64,000 nt of DNA from G963676655 sp963676655 (lineage in GTDB: Bacteria; Verrucomicrobiota; Lentisphaeria; Victivallales; Victivallaceae). The position numbers and the translations under genes were made by a program. Each line of letters starts with the position of its first letter. Position 1 is the first letter of the stretch. The notes below the pieces were generated by a model. The model saw nothing but the letters and a program-made list of their open reading frames with translations, did no database searches and was not told where the DNA came from. The DNA lies in NCBI GenBank assembly GCA_963676655.2, contig CAXXKX010000003.1:2852001-2916000 (forward strand), in the 5' to 3' direction. Shown here in pieces: positions 17,257-27,396 of this stretch.

Positions 17257-19614
17257 TCAGGAATTACCGGATGGCGTTGCGTTAACAATAGATGTATCAC
17301 CGGTTGTTTGGGTATTAAGTTGACGATCTTTGTATTCTACCGTGACCTTGCCCGCTGCAAGAGGGTAGGTCGCGGTATAATCAAAATCCCCTTCGTACGG
17401 CGATAACGAAATTTCAGTGCCGCCCGGCTTGACTATTTCCAGTCCGATCAAACCGCTGATCAGGAATTCAGCCGGACAGGCCGACCATGCGTGGCTTCTT
17501 GTTCTCATAAATCCACTGTAACTGCCCGAGCGCCATGAGCCGTTTTCGCCCCATTCCTCGGAACATGATTTTAAGCCTCGTTTCACCATTCGCTCGCCCC
17601 AGCGTTCGGTGATAAGCTTTATGGCGAGATCGCATCGACCGGCTTTCTTCAATGCTTTTAAAATGACCGTCATGTAAAAGGGCTGCGCTTCGACATACTT
17701 TAAGTCGTTGCCGTTTACATAAAAATTGTCAATAATAGCCTGTGCGGTTTGATCATCGCAGAGGTTCCAGAGGATCGCTGAAAAATTGGCATGTTCGCTG
17801 TATCTGTCAGTGGGTGAACCGGCGATAATACTGTCAACGACAAGTTGTTTTTCCGGCGCGAAAAAGGTTTTCTGATATACTGACCGGATCTGCGAAAGTA
17901 TTTGCCGGTAAATCCTGCAGGAGCGATGATCCCCCATGAATTCACACATTTTGACTATGTCACGCAACGCGCCGCAGAACACAGCGTTATAGGCGGAGGA
18001 GAGCCCTCTTTTGTCAACCGGGGCCCAATCAATTAACGTGAAGTAAGGAATATTTTCGATTAACCCGTCATCGTTTAAATATGGTAAATGCGCTTTGACG
18101 ATCCTCAGGCATTCCGGATAAAAATAGACGATCCATTCCTCGTTGCCGGTATACAGATATTGCTGCCACAGGCTCATAATCCACCACAGCGAGTAATCGG
18201 GGATGTTTCGATACCAGTCACCGGCCTGCTTATTGGACATATTGGAAAGAAATCCGTTGGCCATTTGGTTATTGCCGGATTGTTTGAAGAATTTTGAAGT
18301 CAGCTTTGTCTCCCCGAAACATGCATGGATTGCGGGGGTCGTTACGGCCGCGACGTCTCCGAGCCATTGGGCCGCTTCGCGCCAAGGCGTATCAGTCAGG
18401 CAGTCGATGGAACAGAGCTTGAGCGTCTCTTTTGAGATATCAAAGACTTCATTCAAACTGGTGTTGTCCGAGATAAAACCGCCCCGGTCCTGATATGGAT
18501 AATCTAATTTAATCGCGCGGATATTATGAATTTCAGCCTGTTCATAACACCGGCTTATCCTGACAATCAGGTATCTGAATGACCGCCATAAAGCGGGCCG
18601 CCAGGGTTGTTCGCCGCCTTTTAAAATCACCATGTCGGCAAAAGAACCCTCGATGGCGTTATTAAAATAACCGTCGATCAACCGTTCTGAATATCCGATC
18701 TGTACTCTTGTTCCGGCTGGCGCGTCGATGATAATTTCCGGGAACGCGTTAATTATCCGGCCGAAATCCAGCAGGATTACCGGTTCGTAAACTCCGTCTG
18801 AAAACCCGTTCAAATGATCGACGCTGCATCTTACGATGGTTTTTCCTGTGTCTGATGTCAGGTTTTCTTCGCCGGATACCATAGCCGTCGTCAGCGGTCG
18901 ACCGGGGGCTGAAAGCGCTATACTGAGGTCATTTCTGGTTCGCGGCTCGAGCCAAAGAGCTTCTTCAACTTTCTCAATACTTTCAGGATATACTACCGAT
19001 TCTGTCAAATAATCGATATCACGCGGAACCAATAGCGGCCAGTAGGAGTCGTCATTGAACTCAAATGAGTAGTGTCCCCGCAGGATGACGGATTCCGGCC
19101 AATGATCATCTATGCCGCCTGCTTTATCCCAGTTGTCAGGAAACATAGTTGAATCAAATATTTCCTGATATGGGGTGAGAGAATTCATTTTAAAACAGAA
19201 AGTATCCTGCTGCCAGGCCTTGGCGATAATACTTTGCCAGTCCTTTCCGCTGGCAATAATACATTTATCATCTTCTCCGGTCAGTTCCATAAACAAACCG
19301 CCATAATAGGTCCCGACAGTGTAGACGATGACCGCCAGACAATGCTCTCCTTCAGTCAAATCGACTTCATATTGATCATAATAATGATAATAGGGTTGAC
19401 TTTGGGGAGGGCCCCAGCCGACCGGTTTGCCGTCAATAAAAACCTTATACCTGCTGTCAGCGGTAATATTCAATCGGCATTGCTGATTTTTATTTGTGAT
19501 GAATTCTTTTCGGAACAATGCATAGGTATTTTTAGACGGATTGGGCGCATCTTTGACCCATATCCATTCGGCATTCCATTTTTTCTGGCGATTTATGATT
19601 TTCGATTCTAACAT
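17257..19614 (-). CDS. GH78 alpha-L-rhamnosidase
   Basis: This 785-aa protein has the layout of bacterial alpha-L-rhamnosidases. An N-terminal jelly-roll (WNAEWIWVKDAPNPSKNTYA, then LNITADSRYKVFIDGKPVGWG) comes first. An (alpha/alpha)6 barrel follows with DTPWREAAQWLGD, which matches the family motif carrying the catalytic Glu. A short beta-sandwich (SLSPYEGDFDYTATYPLAAGKVTVE) closes the protein. It hydrolyses terminal alpha-L-rhamnose from oligosaccharides or glycosides. No signal peptide is visible, implying cytoplasmic action. It is the last gene of a minus-strand run with a GH42-like protein and another hydrolase, 42 bp apart, and its neighbours suggest breakdown of a rhamnose-containing plant or algal glycan. 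Confidence 0.9.
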   Translation of the reverse strand: MLESKIINRQKKWNAEWIWVKDAPNPSKNTYALFRKEFITNKNQQCRLNITADSRYKVFIDGKPVGWGPPQSQPYYHYYDQYEVDLTEGEHCLAVIVYTVGTYYGGLFMELTGEDDKCIIASGKDWQSIIAKAWQQDTFCFKMNSLTPYQEIFDSTMFPDNWDKAGGIDDHWPESVILRGHYSFEFNDDSYWPLLVPRDIDYLTESVVYPESIEKVEEALWLEPRTRNDLSIALSAPGRPLTTAMVSGEENLTSDTGKTIVRCSVDHLNGFSDGVYEPVILLDFGRIINAFPEIIIDAPAGTRVQIGYSERLIDGYFNNAIEGSFADMVILKGGEQPWRPALWRSFRYLIVRISRCYEQAEIHNIRAIKLDYPYQDRGGFISDNTSLNEVFDISKETLKLCSIDCLTDTPWREAAQWLGDVAAVTTPAIHACFGETKLTSKFFKQSGNNQMANGFLSNMSNKQAGDWYRNIPDYSLWWIMSLWQQYLYTGNEEWIVYFYPECLRIVKAHLPYLNDDGLIENIPYFTLIDWAPVDKRGLSSAYNAVFCGALRDIVKMCEFMGDHRSCRIYRQILSQIRSVYQKTFFAPEKQLVVDSIIAGSPTDRYSEHANFSAILWNLCDDQTAQAIIDNFYVNGNDLKYVEAQPFYMTVILKALKKAGRCDLAIKLITERWGERMVKRGLKSCSEEWGENGSWRSGSYSGFMRTRSHAWSACPAEFLISGLIGLEIVKPGGTEISLSPYEGDFDYTATYPLAAGKVTVEYKDRQLNTQTTGDTSIVNATPSGNS

Positions 19615-19656
19615 TTGAGCTTCAATTATATTGTGGTGTAACTTTATACACGGGGT

Positions 19657-22600
19657 TCAATTTGTTTTATTGATGATTCTAAAAACATAATACTGCCATG
19701 GTTTAAAGTCCAGTTTCAAGGTAAGTTTATCCTTGATAATTTTGAAATCAGTTATGGCTCGTCCGTCCAGGGCGTTTTCAATCTGAATGTTTTTCCCTGG
19801 AACGGGGATGCTCAAGGTACCGCGCCCGGAACCGCCCTGGTTCATGCAGAAAACAAATTTTTCGTTTGGACTTTTATCTCTGATTACCGCTTCAACCACC
19901 GGATTACCTTTGCCCAGTCCTTCCACATCCTGAAAACGGTCACTCAGGAAACGGGCTCCACGCTTGATCGCGGCAAGGTTAATAAGTTGAGCCACCCAGG
20001 AGTTGAATTTTTCAGATATCTGGGGATATCTTTTGTAACATTGAGGATAGATTGAATAACATATAAAATTGCCTTTGCCCCATTTTCTTTGCCAGCCTAT
20101 GATAGAGGAGTTTGAATCCTTAATCGGCCGGGCTCCTTTTATCTTATATGATGTTCTGCCGAGAAAATAGTCCTTGGTGCGGTTTATGCCATTTTTCGCG
20201 AACCTGACGTCTGCCGGATGCCTGAGATCTTTGATAGACGGCCTGCCTGGATTTTTTTTGCTTTTATTATATATTTTCCAGTCCAGCTCCTTCCAGGGCG
20301 CGCCGCCGATGACGGCGTAGTCCTTCAGCCACGGGTCCTTCAAGCCTGAAGGTCCGACAAAGATAACCGTTCCGCCCTGTTTGGCAAAAGAGGCTATTTT
20401 TTTCGCCGCGGCTTCGGAAATGACATAAGACGGCGGTATTATCAGTTTTTTATATCTTCCCGGAGAATCAGGGAGAGAAATGTCGTCAACAAAATCGGCG
20501 GTGATTCCGTTCATCCTTAAAAGATATACCAGGGTATTCCGGGCTCTCATCCAGAGGGCGTTATATGGCTTGTTTCCGGTCGACAACAGGAAATATTCAT
20601 TGGTGTCATGCGAGGCGTATATGGCAACATCGGTTTTAATCCGGGACGTTTGCAGCATATTATATTTTTTATTGAACTGATTGATTTTTTTGATCGACTT
20701 CTGATAGAATTTGTACTGCGGCAGTTCGGTTCCGTCGATATCGATCATGTACCACATCGGCGGCGCGCCTTTTTCCAGCCATGACTGTTTTTTCTTGATT
20801 CTCTTTTTGTCGGAATAGGGTTTCCAGGCAAAGATCAGGTTATTGGTAACGCCGTGGGCGATCAGACCCCAGTTTTGCATATCGACGTATTCAGGCGGAA
20901 AAGACGGCTGAACGTACACTTCGACTCCCCATATCGGCTTTTTGGGTTCAATTGATTCGGACATTTCCATTACTTCGATCATTTCCATGGGATTGCCCAA
21001 GGCGTTTCTGAAGCCTGAAGTATATTGAAAGTCAAGCATGATAACATCCAGTTCTCTCATCAAAGGCATAAAGACCTGGGGCCAGAAAGTCGGCCAGGCC
21101 AGATTTTCCCCGTAGAGCGTCTTTTTATCATATTTTCTGGCCGTGTTCCTGAATTTGGAGTAAAGCTCAAGCGACGTACTGGTGCGCCAGCGCAGCCAAT
21201 CCATTGCTTTGCCGCCGTTTCGGGTCATTTTTTCAATGGTTTCTTTCGGGAAGAACCGGATATTTGATTTCCAGTCGATTTCCGCGGCGGTGTTTGACTG
21301 GCTGTTTTTGGCGAATTTGCCGGGAGTGAAGAATTGATTGACTTCATCCCAACTTTTATATCTGGTATTCCATTTGCTATTGAGCTCGGAGAGATTTTTA
21401 TATTGTTTTTGGCACCATTTCCGGAAATCCATATCCGCATATTCGGTCGGGCATATCTTTCCTTTACTATAATACGCGCATTCACCGTTGATGAAGGTGG
21501 CGGCCACGGAAGGGTCCTTGCCGAAATTTTTTCCCGCGAAAACGGCTCTTTCTTCCATGATTTTTCTTGCTTCAGGGTTATAGATGTCAAGAAATTTGAC
21601 ATCGGCGGGGTTGGCGTATTTGCGTTGATTGGGCCGGCACCGGTCGCTCCGGATGATTGTTGCCAGGGTCGGAACGGCGGCCGCGGCGGTTACATATATT
21701 ACATCATCGTTATATCGGCGTACCGCCGAACAACTGATTCCGTCTTTTTTTCCAGCCTCAGCATCGGCCATACTGTATCCGCTGAAATAGTTATCGTTAA
21801 AAATCATATCGTTGCCGACGCCAAATATATTCTGAGGTTTATAATCCGGGGCCATAACAAATCTGATTATGCCGCGTGACGACATCATGCCGCTGGAACA
21901 TAAACCGCCGATACGGCGTTTGGGGTAAAAATATGTTTTTCCATGAAACAAAACTTTATTGCCTTTTTTAAAGAGCAAATAAACAATATACGAATCCGGT
22001 GTCAGCTTTTGCAGCGGGATATCAAACCCATAAACTTTCTCTTGTCCAATATTGATTTTTTTAACTAAATCCTTTGCCGCCCCGTTCCAACTGGACATAT
22101 AGATCTGGCCGTCGCCGGATAATGGCACTCTGGAATTATTAGTAAGGGTCAGTTTTGCGGTCTTTGCTTTGGATGAAATAAATTTCGGCAGGTCGTGATT
22201 ATCAAAATTACTGAAGTTCAATTCAAAAAACTCAGCCGGACAAATATTAAATTCGCTTGCGGTATTTCCTGCTTCTATCTGAACGTCATCCAACCATATT
22301 TTCCCTGAGTCGGCTTTCAATACCGCGATGGCTTGAAGTTCAGCCGGGAATTTGACCGAAGTGGTGATCCTGGTCCATTTTGCATTGATCGGCAGCTTGA
22401 CTTTGCTGGATACGACGGTTGGCCTTTTTGTTCCGTTCCCGCTTACTCCCTGCAATTCAAGGGTTGCCTGGGCGTTATCGGTTTTGACCCAGGCGCTTAA
22501 TGTTACGGGACCGGATTTGATTTTCCGGTCATAGGCCGAATATAAGACGATCTTTTGCTTAGTCGCGTCAAGCCGCAAACTTCTCCTGCCGCTTTTGGCT

Positions 22601-22875
22601 TCAGTGGTTGATACCGAAGCACCTTCCGCGTTTTCACCGTGGAGCCACCAGGCTTCTACCGGTAGTTCGGTCCATCCTTTCAGTTGGGGATATTGTTGCA
22701 GCATTTCGCCGCGTCCGTTGCGCATGGGCGTGCCATTGAACATTTTGTCGTTTTCGAAACTGGAGTTTCTGACAATATTGTTCGATGGAAGTTGTGCTAA
22801 AATTGAATTTGCGCAGCCCGTTAATAAGATTGCGCTAAAAATGATGTTCCTGTAAGTTTTTGTTTCCATTCCCAT
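19657..22875 (-). CDS. Secreted GH42-like beta-galactosidase-type hydrolase with N-terminal carbohydrate-binding module
   Basis: This 1072-aa protein starts after AGAGAGG. It has a signal peptide (YRNIIFSAILLTGCANSILAQ), then a CBM4/9-like jelly roll (IVRNSSFENDK through KIWLDDVQIEAGN, residues about 30-205). A GH-A TIM barrel follows with FINGECAYYSKG (candidate acid/base Glu), WCQKQYKNLSELNSKWN (a GH42 hallmark) and IWGVEVYVQPSFP (candidate nucleophile). After this comes a flavodoxin-like GH42 middle domain (KLIIPPSYVISEAAAKKIAS). The export signal and binding module suggest attack on a polymer outside the cytoplasm. Specificity other than galactose is possible. Confidence 0.75.
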   Translation of the reverse strand: MGMETKTYRNIIFSAILLTGCANSILAQLPSNNIVRNSSFENDKMFNGTPMRNGRGEMLQQYPQLKGWTELPVEAWWLHGENAEGASVSTTEAKSGRRSLRLDATKQKIVLYSAYDRKIKSGPVTLSAWVKTDNAQATLELQGVSGNGTKRPTVVSSKVKLPINAKWTRITTSVKFPAELQAIAVLKADSGKIWLDDVQIEAGNTASEFNICPAEFFELNFSNFDNHDLPKFISSKAKTAKLTLTNNSRVPLSGDGQIYMSSWNGAAKDLVKKINIGQEKVYGFDIPLQKLTPDSYIVYLLFKKGNKVLFHGKTYFYPKRRIGGLCSSGMMSSRGIIRFVMAPDYKPQNIFGVGNDMIFNDNYFSGYSMADAEAGKKDGISCSAVRRYNDDVIYVTAAAAVPTLATIIRSDRCRPNQRKYANPADVKFLDIYNPEARKIMEERAVFAGKNFGKDPSVAATFINGECAYYSKGKICPTEYADMDFRKWCQKQYKNLSELNSKWNTRYKSWDEVNQFFTPGKFAKNSQSNTAAEIDWKSNIRFFPKETIEKMTRNGGKAMDWLRWRTSTSLELYSKFRNTARKYDKKTLYGENLAWPTFWPQVFMPLMRELDVIMLDFQYTSGFRNALGNPMEMIEVMEMSESIEPKKPIWGVEVYVQPSFPPEYVDMQNWGLIAHGVTNNLIFAWKPYSDKKRIKKKQSWLEKGAPPMWYMIDIDGTELPQYKFYQKSIKKINQFNKKYNMLQTSRIKTDVAIYASHDTNEYFLLSTGNKPYNALWMRARNTLVYLLRMNGITADFVDDISLPDSPGRYKKLIIPPSYVISEAAAKKIASFAKQGGTVIFVGPSGLKDPWLKDYAVIGGAPWKELDWKIYNKSKKNPGRPSIKDLRHPADVRFAKNGINRTKDYFLGRTSYKIKGARPIKDSNSSIIGWQRKWGKGNFICYSIYPQCYKRYPQISEKFNSWVAQLINLAAIKRGARFLSDRFQDVEGLGKGNPVVEAVIRDKSPNEKFVFCMNQGGSGRGTLSIPVPGKNIQIENALDGRAITDFKIIKDKLTLKLDFKPWQYYVFRIINKTN

Positions 22876-22905
22876 GTAGACCTCTCTTGTTTTATTTTCC
22901 TTAAA

Positions 22906-25413
22906 TTAGATTAATGATTTCAAAGTTATATCCAGAGCCGGATTAGGCTGCCAGTTGTCGTCAACCGGCTTGAAGTCCCATTGATCCAATACCTTGGGCG
23001 GTTGGGTCAATGGAACTTGTTCATGCACATAATACCATTTGGGTTGGTCATAGCTTTTGCCGTTGACGACCAGCGCCGGATTGTCACCTGGAATTATCGA
23101 AATGTGATACAGTTTCCCGCTAATAAGTTCCATGTCATAAGAGGTCAGGTCACATATCAGCATTCCCGGGTATTTTTGAATAAACTGAATTGAGCCGTAA
23201 TGCATATTATACCTTATCTCAAAAGAATTTTTGCCGGTTGACGCGGGTGGTTTTATCAGTTCGACAAAGCCCTTGGTATTGCCGTATTCAGGCAGGGAAT
23301 CGAAGCGCAGGGTAAAGTCGATTGATTTGTCCGGATTATTGAATTCTTTATTGCAATTCGGAGGTTGACCGGTATCAACTGGAGCCGTGTCATATAATTT
23401 TTGTTCCCCGTTTTCCAGGAATAAGATTTGCCCATTATCCAGTTTTTTCCCTGCAATCATCTCCAACGCGCCTATCGCGAGACCTTCAGCCAGAAACAGG
23501 AAGCCGCCGGGGGCAATGGTGCTTGCCGGTAAATAACCGCCGCAATCCAATGCCTCATTCGAACAATTCCCGATCACCGTACAGTTCTCATACTCAGCCG
23601 TAATTACGTTATTCCGGCTGATGTCGTATTTAAGCAGTCTTGCCCCGAATAAGGTTTTGAACGCGGTTTTGCCTAAATGAGAGAGCAAATTAAGCCATCG
23701 CTTGTGTCTGACGGTAAAACGGTCCTTTGAGACGATTCCCAGTTTTGGATTCAGGCTGTGTAACAAGGAAAAAGTAAGCTGCGGAATGGTATTCTGCCCC
23801 AGTCGCGAACCCGTATTGTGCGGATAAAACCTGATATATTCATTTTTCAGAAAAACCCCGGGATCATTGCGGTAGCGAATATATTTGCCCCGGTCCGGCG
23901 TCCGCCAGTAATGCTCGCCGGGTTCGTCCGGGTTCCAAGCCGGATGCAGACAAAAGCCGGTTTGATACGGCAGCTGCCAGGCTGCGCCGGCTTCCGACAG
24001 CATCGGTTTTAACGCTCCGTATTTTTTCATCATTTTTCTTATCTGGTCAAAGAAGAGATCCGGTCCCGGCCCGTCAGGGTGAAAGTCATAACGGTTACCG
24101 TAAATATTGATTGCCCCGATGACATTGGTAAAATACATTTCGGCCCCAAGCCCATGCCATTTTTCGTAAAACTGTTCAAGCAGTTCCTGAACCATTTTAC
24201 ATGATGGCGAGACGATATATCCGGGCAGACACCAGTTGGCGGTTCGCGGTTTTCCGTCAATGCGGACTTTGGCCATTTTTTCCAGGCCGAATTCATTATC
24301 GACGTCACTGCCTTTGCTCCAGTAGAAAAAACTGTTTCTGGGCATGAAAACATGGCCGGAATCGCGAACGGCTGTTATTAATTCAGCAAAGTCTCCGGCG
24401 GTGCCGTATGCTGCGTTGGGCGGAAAATAATTCGGAAACGAATCCCAGCTTATCGGGGAGTGCTTGGTCGGATGCATGTAGCCTGGAGTGTGAATTATCG
24501 CCGGCGACGGGATTTCCTGGACTATATTCTTTGCCTCCGTAATATTTCCGGCCAGCGGAATCAGCACGGCGGCGGCTATTTTATCATACAGTTCCGGCGC
24601 AATCTTATCGTTCAGGGCGGGAAGCTCGTCAAAGTTATCATGGATATAGGCGTCTCCCCACGTTCTGAGGTCTTTAAATACCGAAATTTTATTTTTGACC
24701 GTGGTGAAACTGCGCCCGGATTCCCTGAAGCATATCGTGCCGCAGTTGATGGCGACGTGTCCGTTTTTTTCCTTGTTGCCGTCAAGCCTGGTATGAGTAG
24801 GCAGCAAACAATCCGGTTCCTGAATGGCATACAAGCTCCAGACTTTTCCCGGAGATGTAATCAGGAAACCGTCCCAGGTTGAATGCATTGTGTATTCCGT
24901 TTTGTACACGGGCCTGTATTCGATTGCAGACATCGTATGCTCGGGGATTAAAAAAGAATCGGCTTCCTGATATTGCACCCGCCAGCCGGGAATGGTGTCG
25001 ATCTGGTATACCGGGAATTGGCCCTTATTGGTAAAATCCGCCCACCAGGTAATACTGTTTGCCTGTAATTTGAAATACATTCTGACATCCACATCGGGGT
25101 GAATATAATTCAAGGTCAGCAGCCCGCTGTCCGGCTCCCATTCATACCCGTCCAGAGTGCTGTCCAGACTTGAAACGGAACAATCCCCCATCTGCCAGGG
25201 ACTTTGCCAGTATTGAGCCCGATCCGGGATTAATGGATAATCATTTGTGCGTTTGGTTTTTTCATCAAACAACCAGATGCGCCATAATGGAATGTCCTTA
25301 TCACCTTTAAATGAGTTTTTGCAACCGGCCAGGGCCAGAGTTTGGAGGCTTAGTCCATCCGGGGATATGGTCAATGCCGCATCCGCGCAGGCGAATTGTT
25401 TAAGCTGGTTCAT
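22906..25413 (-). CDS. Large putative glycoside hydrolase (DUF6259-like), cytoplasmic
   Basis: This 835-aa protein has no signal peptide. The N-terminal 270 residues are a beta-sandwich with many Trp and Tyr (WRIWLFDEKTKR, ITWWADFTNKGQFPVYQID). The central part reads like a TIM barrel: HTPGYMHPTKHSPISWDSF, VFMPRNSFFYWSKGSD, MYFTNVIGAINIYGNRYDFH, and LKPMLSEAGAAWQLPYQ, where a conserved-looking Glu ends a strand. The C-terminus resembles a lectin-like sandwich. The arrangement is reminiscent of DUF6259-type putative hydrolases, but I cannot assign a numbered GH family. It lies 30 bp upstream of the GH42-like gene and 42 bp downstream of a pseudopilin gene, in one transcription direction. Confidence 0.6.
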   Translation of the reverse strand: MNQLKQFACADAALTISPDGLSLQTLALAGCKNSFKGDKDIPLWRIWLFDEKTKRTNDYPLIPDRAQYWQSPWQMGDCSVSSLDSTLDGYEWEPDSGLLTLNYIHPDVDVRMYFKLQANSITWWADFTNKGQFPVYQIDTIPGWRVQYQEADSFLIPEHTMSAIEYRPVYKTEYTMHSTWDGFLITSPGKVWSLYAIQEPDCLLPTHTRLDGNKEKNGHVAINCGTICFRESGRSFTTVKNKISVFKDLRTWGDAYIHDNFDELPALNDKIAPELYDKIAAAVLIPLAGNITEAKNIVQEIPSPAIIHTPGYMHPTKHSPISWDSFPNYFPPNAAYGTAGDFAELITAVRDSGHVFMPRNSFFYWSKGSDVDNEFGLEKMAKVRIDGKPRTANWCLPGYIVSPSCKMVQELLEQFYEKWHGLGAEMYFTNVIGAINIYGNRYDFHPDGPGPDLFFDQIRKMMKKYGALKPMLSEAGAAWQLPYQTGFCLHPAWNPDEPGEHYWRTPDRGKYIRYRNDPGVFLKNEYIRFYPHNTGSRLGQNTIPQLTFSLLHSLNPKLGIVSKDRFTVRHKRWLNLLSHLGKTAFKTLFGARLLKYDISRNNVITAEYENCTVIGNCSNEALDCGGYLPASTIAPGGFLFLAEGLAIGALEMIAGKKLDNGQILFLENGEQKLYDTAPVDTGQPPNCNKEFNNPDKSIDFTLRFDSLPEYGNTKGFVELIKPPASTGKNSFEIRYNMHYGSIQFIQKYPGMLICDLTSYDMELISGKLYHISIIPGDNPALVVNGKSYDQPKWYYVHEQVPLTQPPKVLDQWDFKPVDDNWQPNPALDITLKSLI

Positions 25414-25455
25414 ATAGAAATCTTCTTTTTGTGTATGTGCTGCCGGAGTCTGGGA

Positions 25456-26154
25456 TTAAAATCTTTTTTTACCGTCGAGGGTCCATTTATTGTTATTGTA
25501 CCTTGAATCGTATAAGAAGCTTTCAGTTAAGTATAAATTTCTCCAGTAACCGGCTTTTATTCCTTCGGCGTGCCCGTCCATAAAAAGAACATTGCAAACG
25601 GAATAATTCGCGTGTCTGCTGTAAGCTTCCTGTTGATTATTCACGGCGTAATCATTGACGATGAAGTAGCCTCTGTGTTCAGGATAATCGACGCCGCTGA
25701 CAACCGGCACGGACAAGGTATCACATACATTAACCAGATTTGAAGGCTTTTTCATCAAAGACTGTTTCGCCGGGGACAAGTTGCGGTAATTGTAGCCGTA
25801 ACTGATATAACCGAGTCCGAAATTCTGTTCGGTATATTCCTTCTGATTGCGGTCATTTGGACAATAAAATATTTTGTAATGTCTATGATTGTTTTCAAAT
25901 GAATCGATCATAAGCAGGCTATTGTAATTTGTCGCCATTCCGATTGCTACCCGACCACTGTTGTAGGGGTAGTAATCATCCTGATTCATGATGTACTGAC
26001 AGGTCATCAATCCGATCTGTTTTTGGTTAGAAAGGCAGGAAATTTGCCTTGCCCGTTCCCTTGCGGTGTTCAAGGCCGGCAGCAGCATTGATGCGAGTAT
26101 AGCTATGATAGCTATTACGACGAGCAATTCGATTAGTGTGAATGTTTTTTTCAT
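25456..26154 (-). CDS. Pseudopilin-like protein with N-terminal methylation motif (DUF1559/H-X9-DG type)
   Basis: This 232-aa protein starts MKKTFTLIELLVVIAIIAIL, a type II secretion/type IV pilin-like N-terminal helix with the essential Glu5. The residue before the processing site is Thr, not the canonical Gly. A globular C-terminal domain ends with RHANYSVCNVLFMDGHAEGI, a variant of the H-x9-DG motif. The start follows AAGGAAAAGGG. It is closely related to the pseudopilin at 27600-28325. It lies between a GntR/LacI regulator and three glycoside hydrolases on the same strand. A role in export, surface display or substrate capture is inferred from the family and the setting. Confidence 0.88.
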   Translation of the reverse strand: MKKTFTLIELLVVIAIIAILASMLLPALNTARERARQISCLSNQKQIGLMTCQYIMNQDDYYPYNSGRVAIGMATNYNSLLMIDSFENNHRHYKIFYCPNDRNQKEYTEQNFGLGYISYGYNYRNLSPAKQSLMKKPSNLVNVCDTLSVPVVSGVDYPEHRGYFIVNDYAVNNQQEAYSRHANYSVCNVLFMDGHAEGIKAGYWRNLYLTESFLYDSRYNNNKWTLDGKKRF

Positions 26155-26214
26155 GTCATTATCCCTTTTCCTTCTGTTGCTGTTTATTTTTTTATCTAAA
26201 GTGAACCGTATTGT

Positions 26215-27360
26215 TCATGGAACCCATTTTGCCTGATGCGAAAAGGAACATATTCCTTCATCGGTCATGTTAATCGATCTGACCATGTTGTTTACTGCCA
26301 GCATTCCGACCTGGCGAGGATCAAACTCAAGTCTGCTGACGCCCGGAGTATGACCGCATTTATTCCATAAGGTGATGATCTTGACGTCTTTGCCGTCTCT
26401 AAGTTTGTTTTCCTGCATCCAGGCCGTTACCTGTGGGAGAAAGTGATCATCGGCAACATAAAGAGCGTCAGGTCGATTGTTTTTCCAAAGCTCGGATAAT
26501 TGATTTTTAAGTTTTTTACCGCGTGTTTCATCACATTTTATGATTGACCGGTATTCCAGTCCGGCTTTTTGCATTGACAGATCGTATACCTCTATTTCTT
26601 CAGACGAGTTGTGATAATCCATGTCCATACAGATTAAACCAATCCGGGAGAATCCCATATTATGCAAAATTCTTACAGCACGGCAGATCGCTTCGTTGGT
26701 GTCTATTTGCACTAACGGTTCATGGTCAACCGGAAGACTTCCGTTCCATAAATATGTTACCGGGGGGGTTATGTCTTTGCCAAATGCCAGTTCAAAAGCT
26801 TTTTTATATATATCCGCCCAGCGGCACTCAAAAATATAGCCGTCGCATTTAATTTTGGAAAACTCTTTTGCCAAATCCTCAATTGATTTGAGGCCGGATG
26901 TCAGCTTGTAGTTAATATGAGAATATTTTATCGCTTTATATTCCAGTTCCTCAAGCCGGTCCATTGCTCCGTTGACAATCAGGTCGTTGACTGTTGACAG
27001 CAGGGTGCTGTCGCCGGGAACACCAATTCTAAGGCGGTGTTTCTTGTGTTCCGGAATGTGGTTTGATCTTGTTTGATCCAGCATGAATATCTGCTCGGAA
27101 TTGATCCCGGTATAATTCATGATCTCTTCTTCGGAAGGCGCGTCTTCAACTGGATAGACTTTCCGGACATACGTTCCGCTGCCGTGCTTTCTAGTCAGAT
27201 AACCGTCTTCAACCAGAACGTCAAGCGAACGCCTCACTTTCTGACGGGATTCATTAAGCAGTCGTCCAAGTTCCGGTTCGGAACGCAGCCGCATCCCGCT
27301 TCGGCATGGAGGGCAGCTTAGTAAGTATTTGAATATTGCTATGACATTTTCTCGCTTCAT
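26215..27360 (-). CDS. GntR-HTH/LacI-sensor chimeric transcriptional regulator
   Basis: This protein has 381 aa from the ATG at 27360. A longer in-frame extension to 27453 runs through the promoter and is rejected. Residues about 5-70 form a GntR-type winged helix (SEPELGRLLNESRQKVRRSL, DGYLTRKHGSGTYVRK). The remainder is a periplasmic-binding-protein-like LacI/GalR sensor (LRIGVPGDSTLLSTVNDL, IRVLHNMGFSRIGLICMDMD-like, DALYVADDHFLPQV). AraR of Bacillus has this same chimeric layout. A consensus promoter and a palindromic operator directly abut the start codon. The pseudopilin and hydrolase genes downstream on the same strand are probable targets. Confidence 0.88.
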   Translation of the reverse strand: MKRENVIAIFKYLLSCPPCRSGMRLRSEPELGRLLNESRQKVRRSLDVLVEDGYLTRKHGSGTYVRKVYPVEDAPSEEEIMNYTGINSEQIFMLDQTRSNHIPEHKKHRLRIGVPGDSTLLSTVNDLIVNGAMDRLEELEYKAIKYSHINYKLTSGLKSIEDLAKEFSKIKCDGYIFECRWADIYKKAFELAFGKDITPPVTYLWNGSLPVDHEPLVQIDTNEAICRAVRILHNMGFSRIGLICMDMDYHNSSEEIEVYDLSMQKAGLEYRSIIKCDETRGKKLKNQLSELWKNNRPDALYVADDHFLPQVTAWMQENKLRDGKDVKIITLWNKCGHTPGVSRLEFDPRQVGMLAVNNMVRSINMTDEGICSFSHQAKWVP

Positions 27361-27361
27361 G

Positions 27362-27396
27362 TGGACAATTATACATGAAGTTGTCCAAAATGTCAA
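27362..27396 (-). promoter_or_regulatory. Consensus promoter with interleaved palindromic operator, immediately before ATG
   Basis: On the minus strand TTGACA (27396-27391), 17 bases and TATAAT (27373-27368) form a perfect consensus promoter. The inverted repeat TGGACAA (27362-27368) and TTGTCCA (27381-27387), 12-bp centre, flanks and overlaps the -10 box. Only 7 bases separate TATAAT from the ATG at 27360, so the mRNA is probably leaderless. Autorepression is inferred. Confidence 0.8.
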
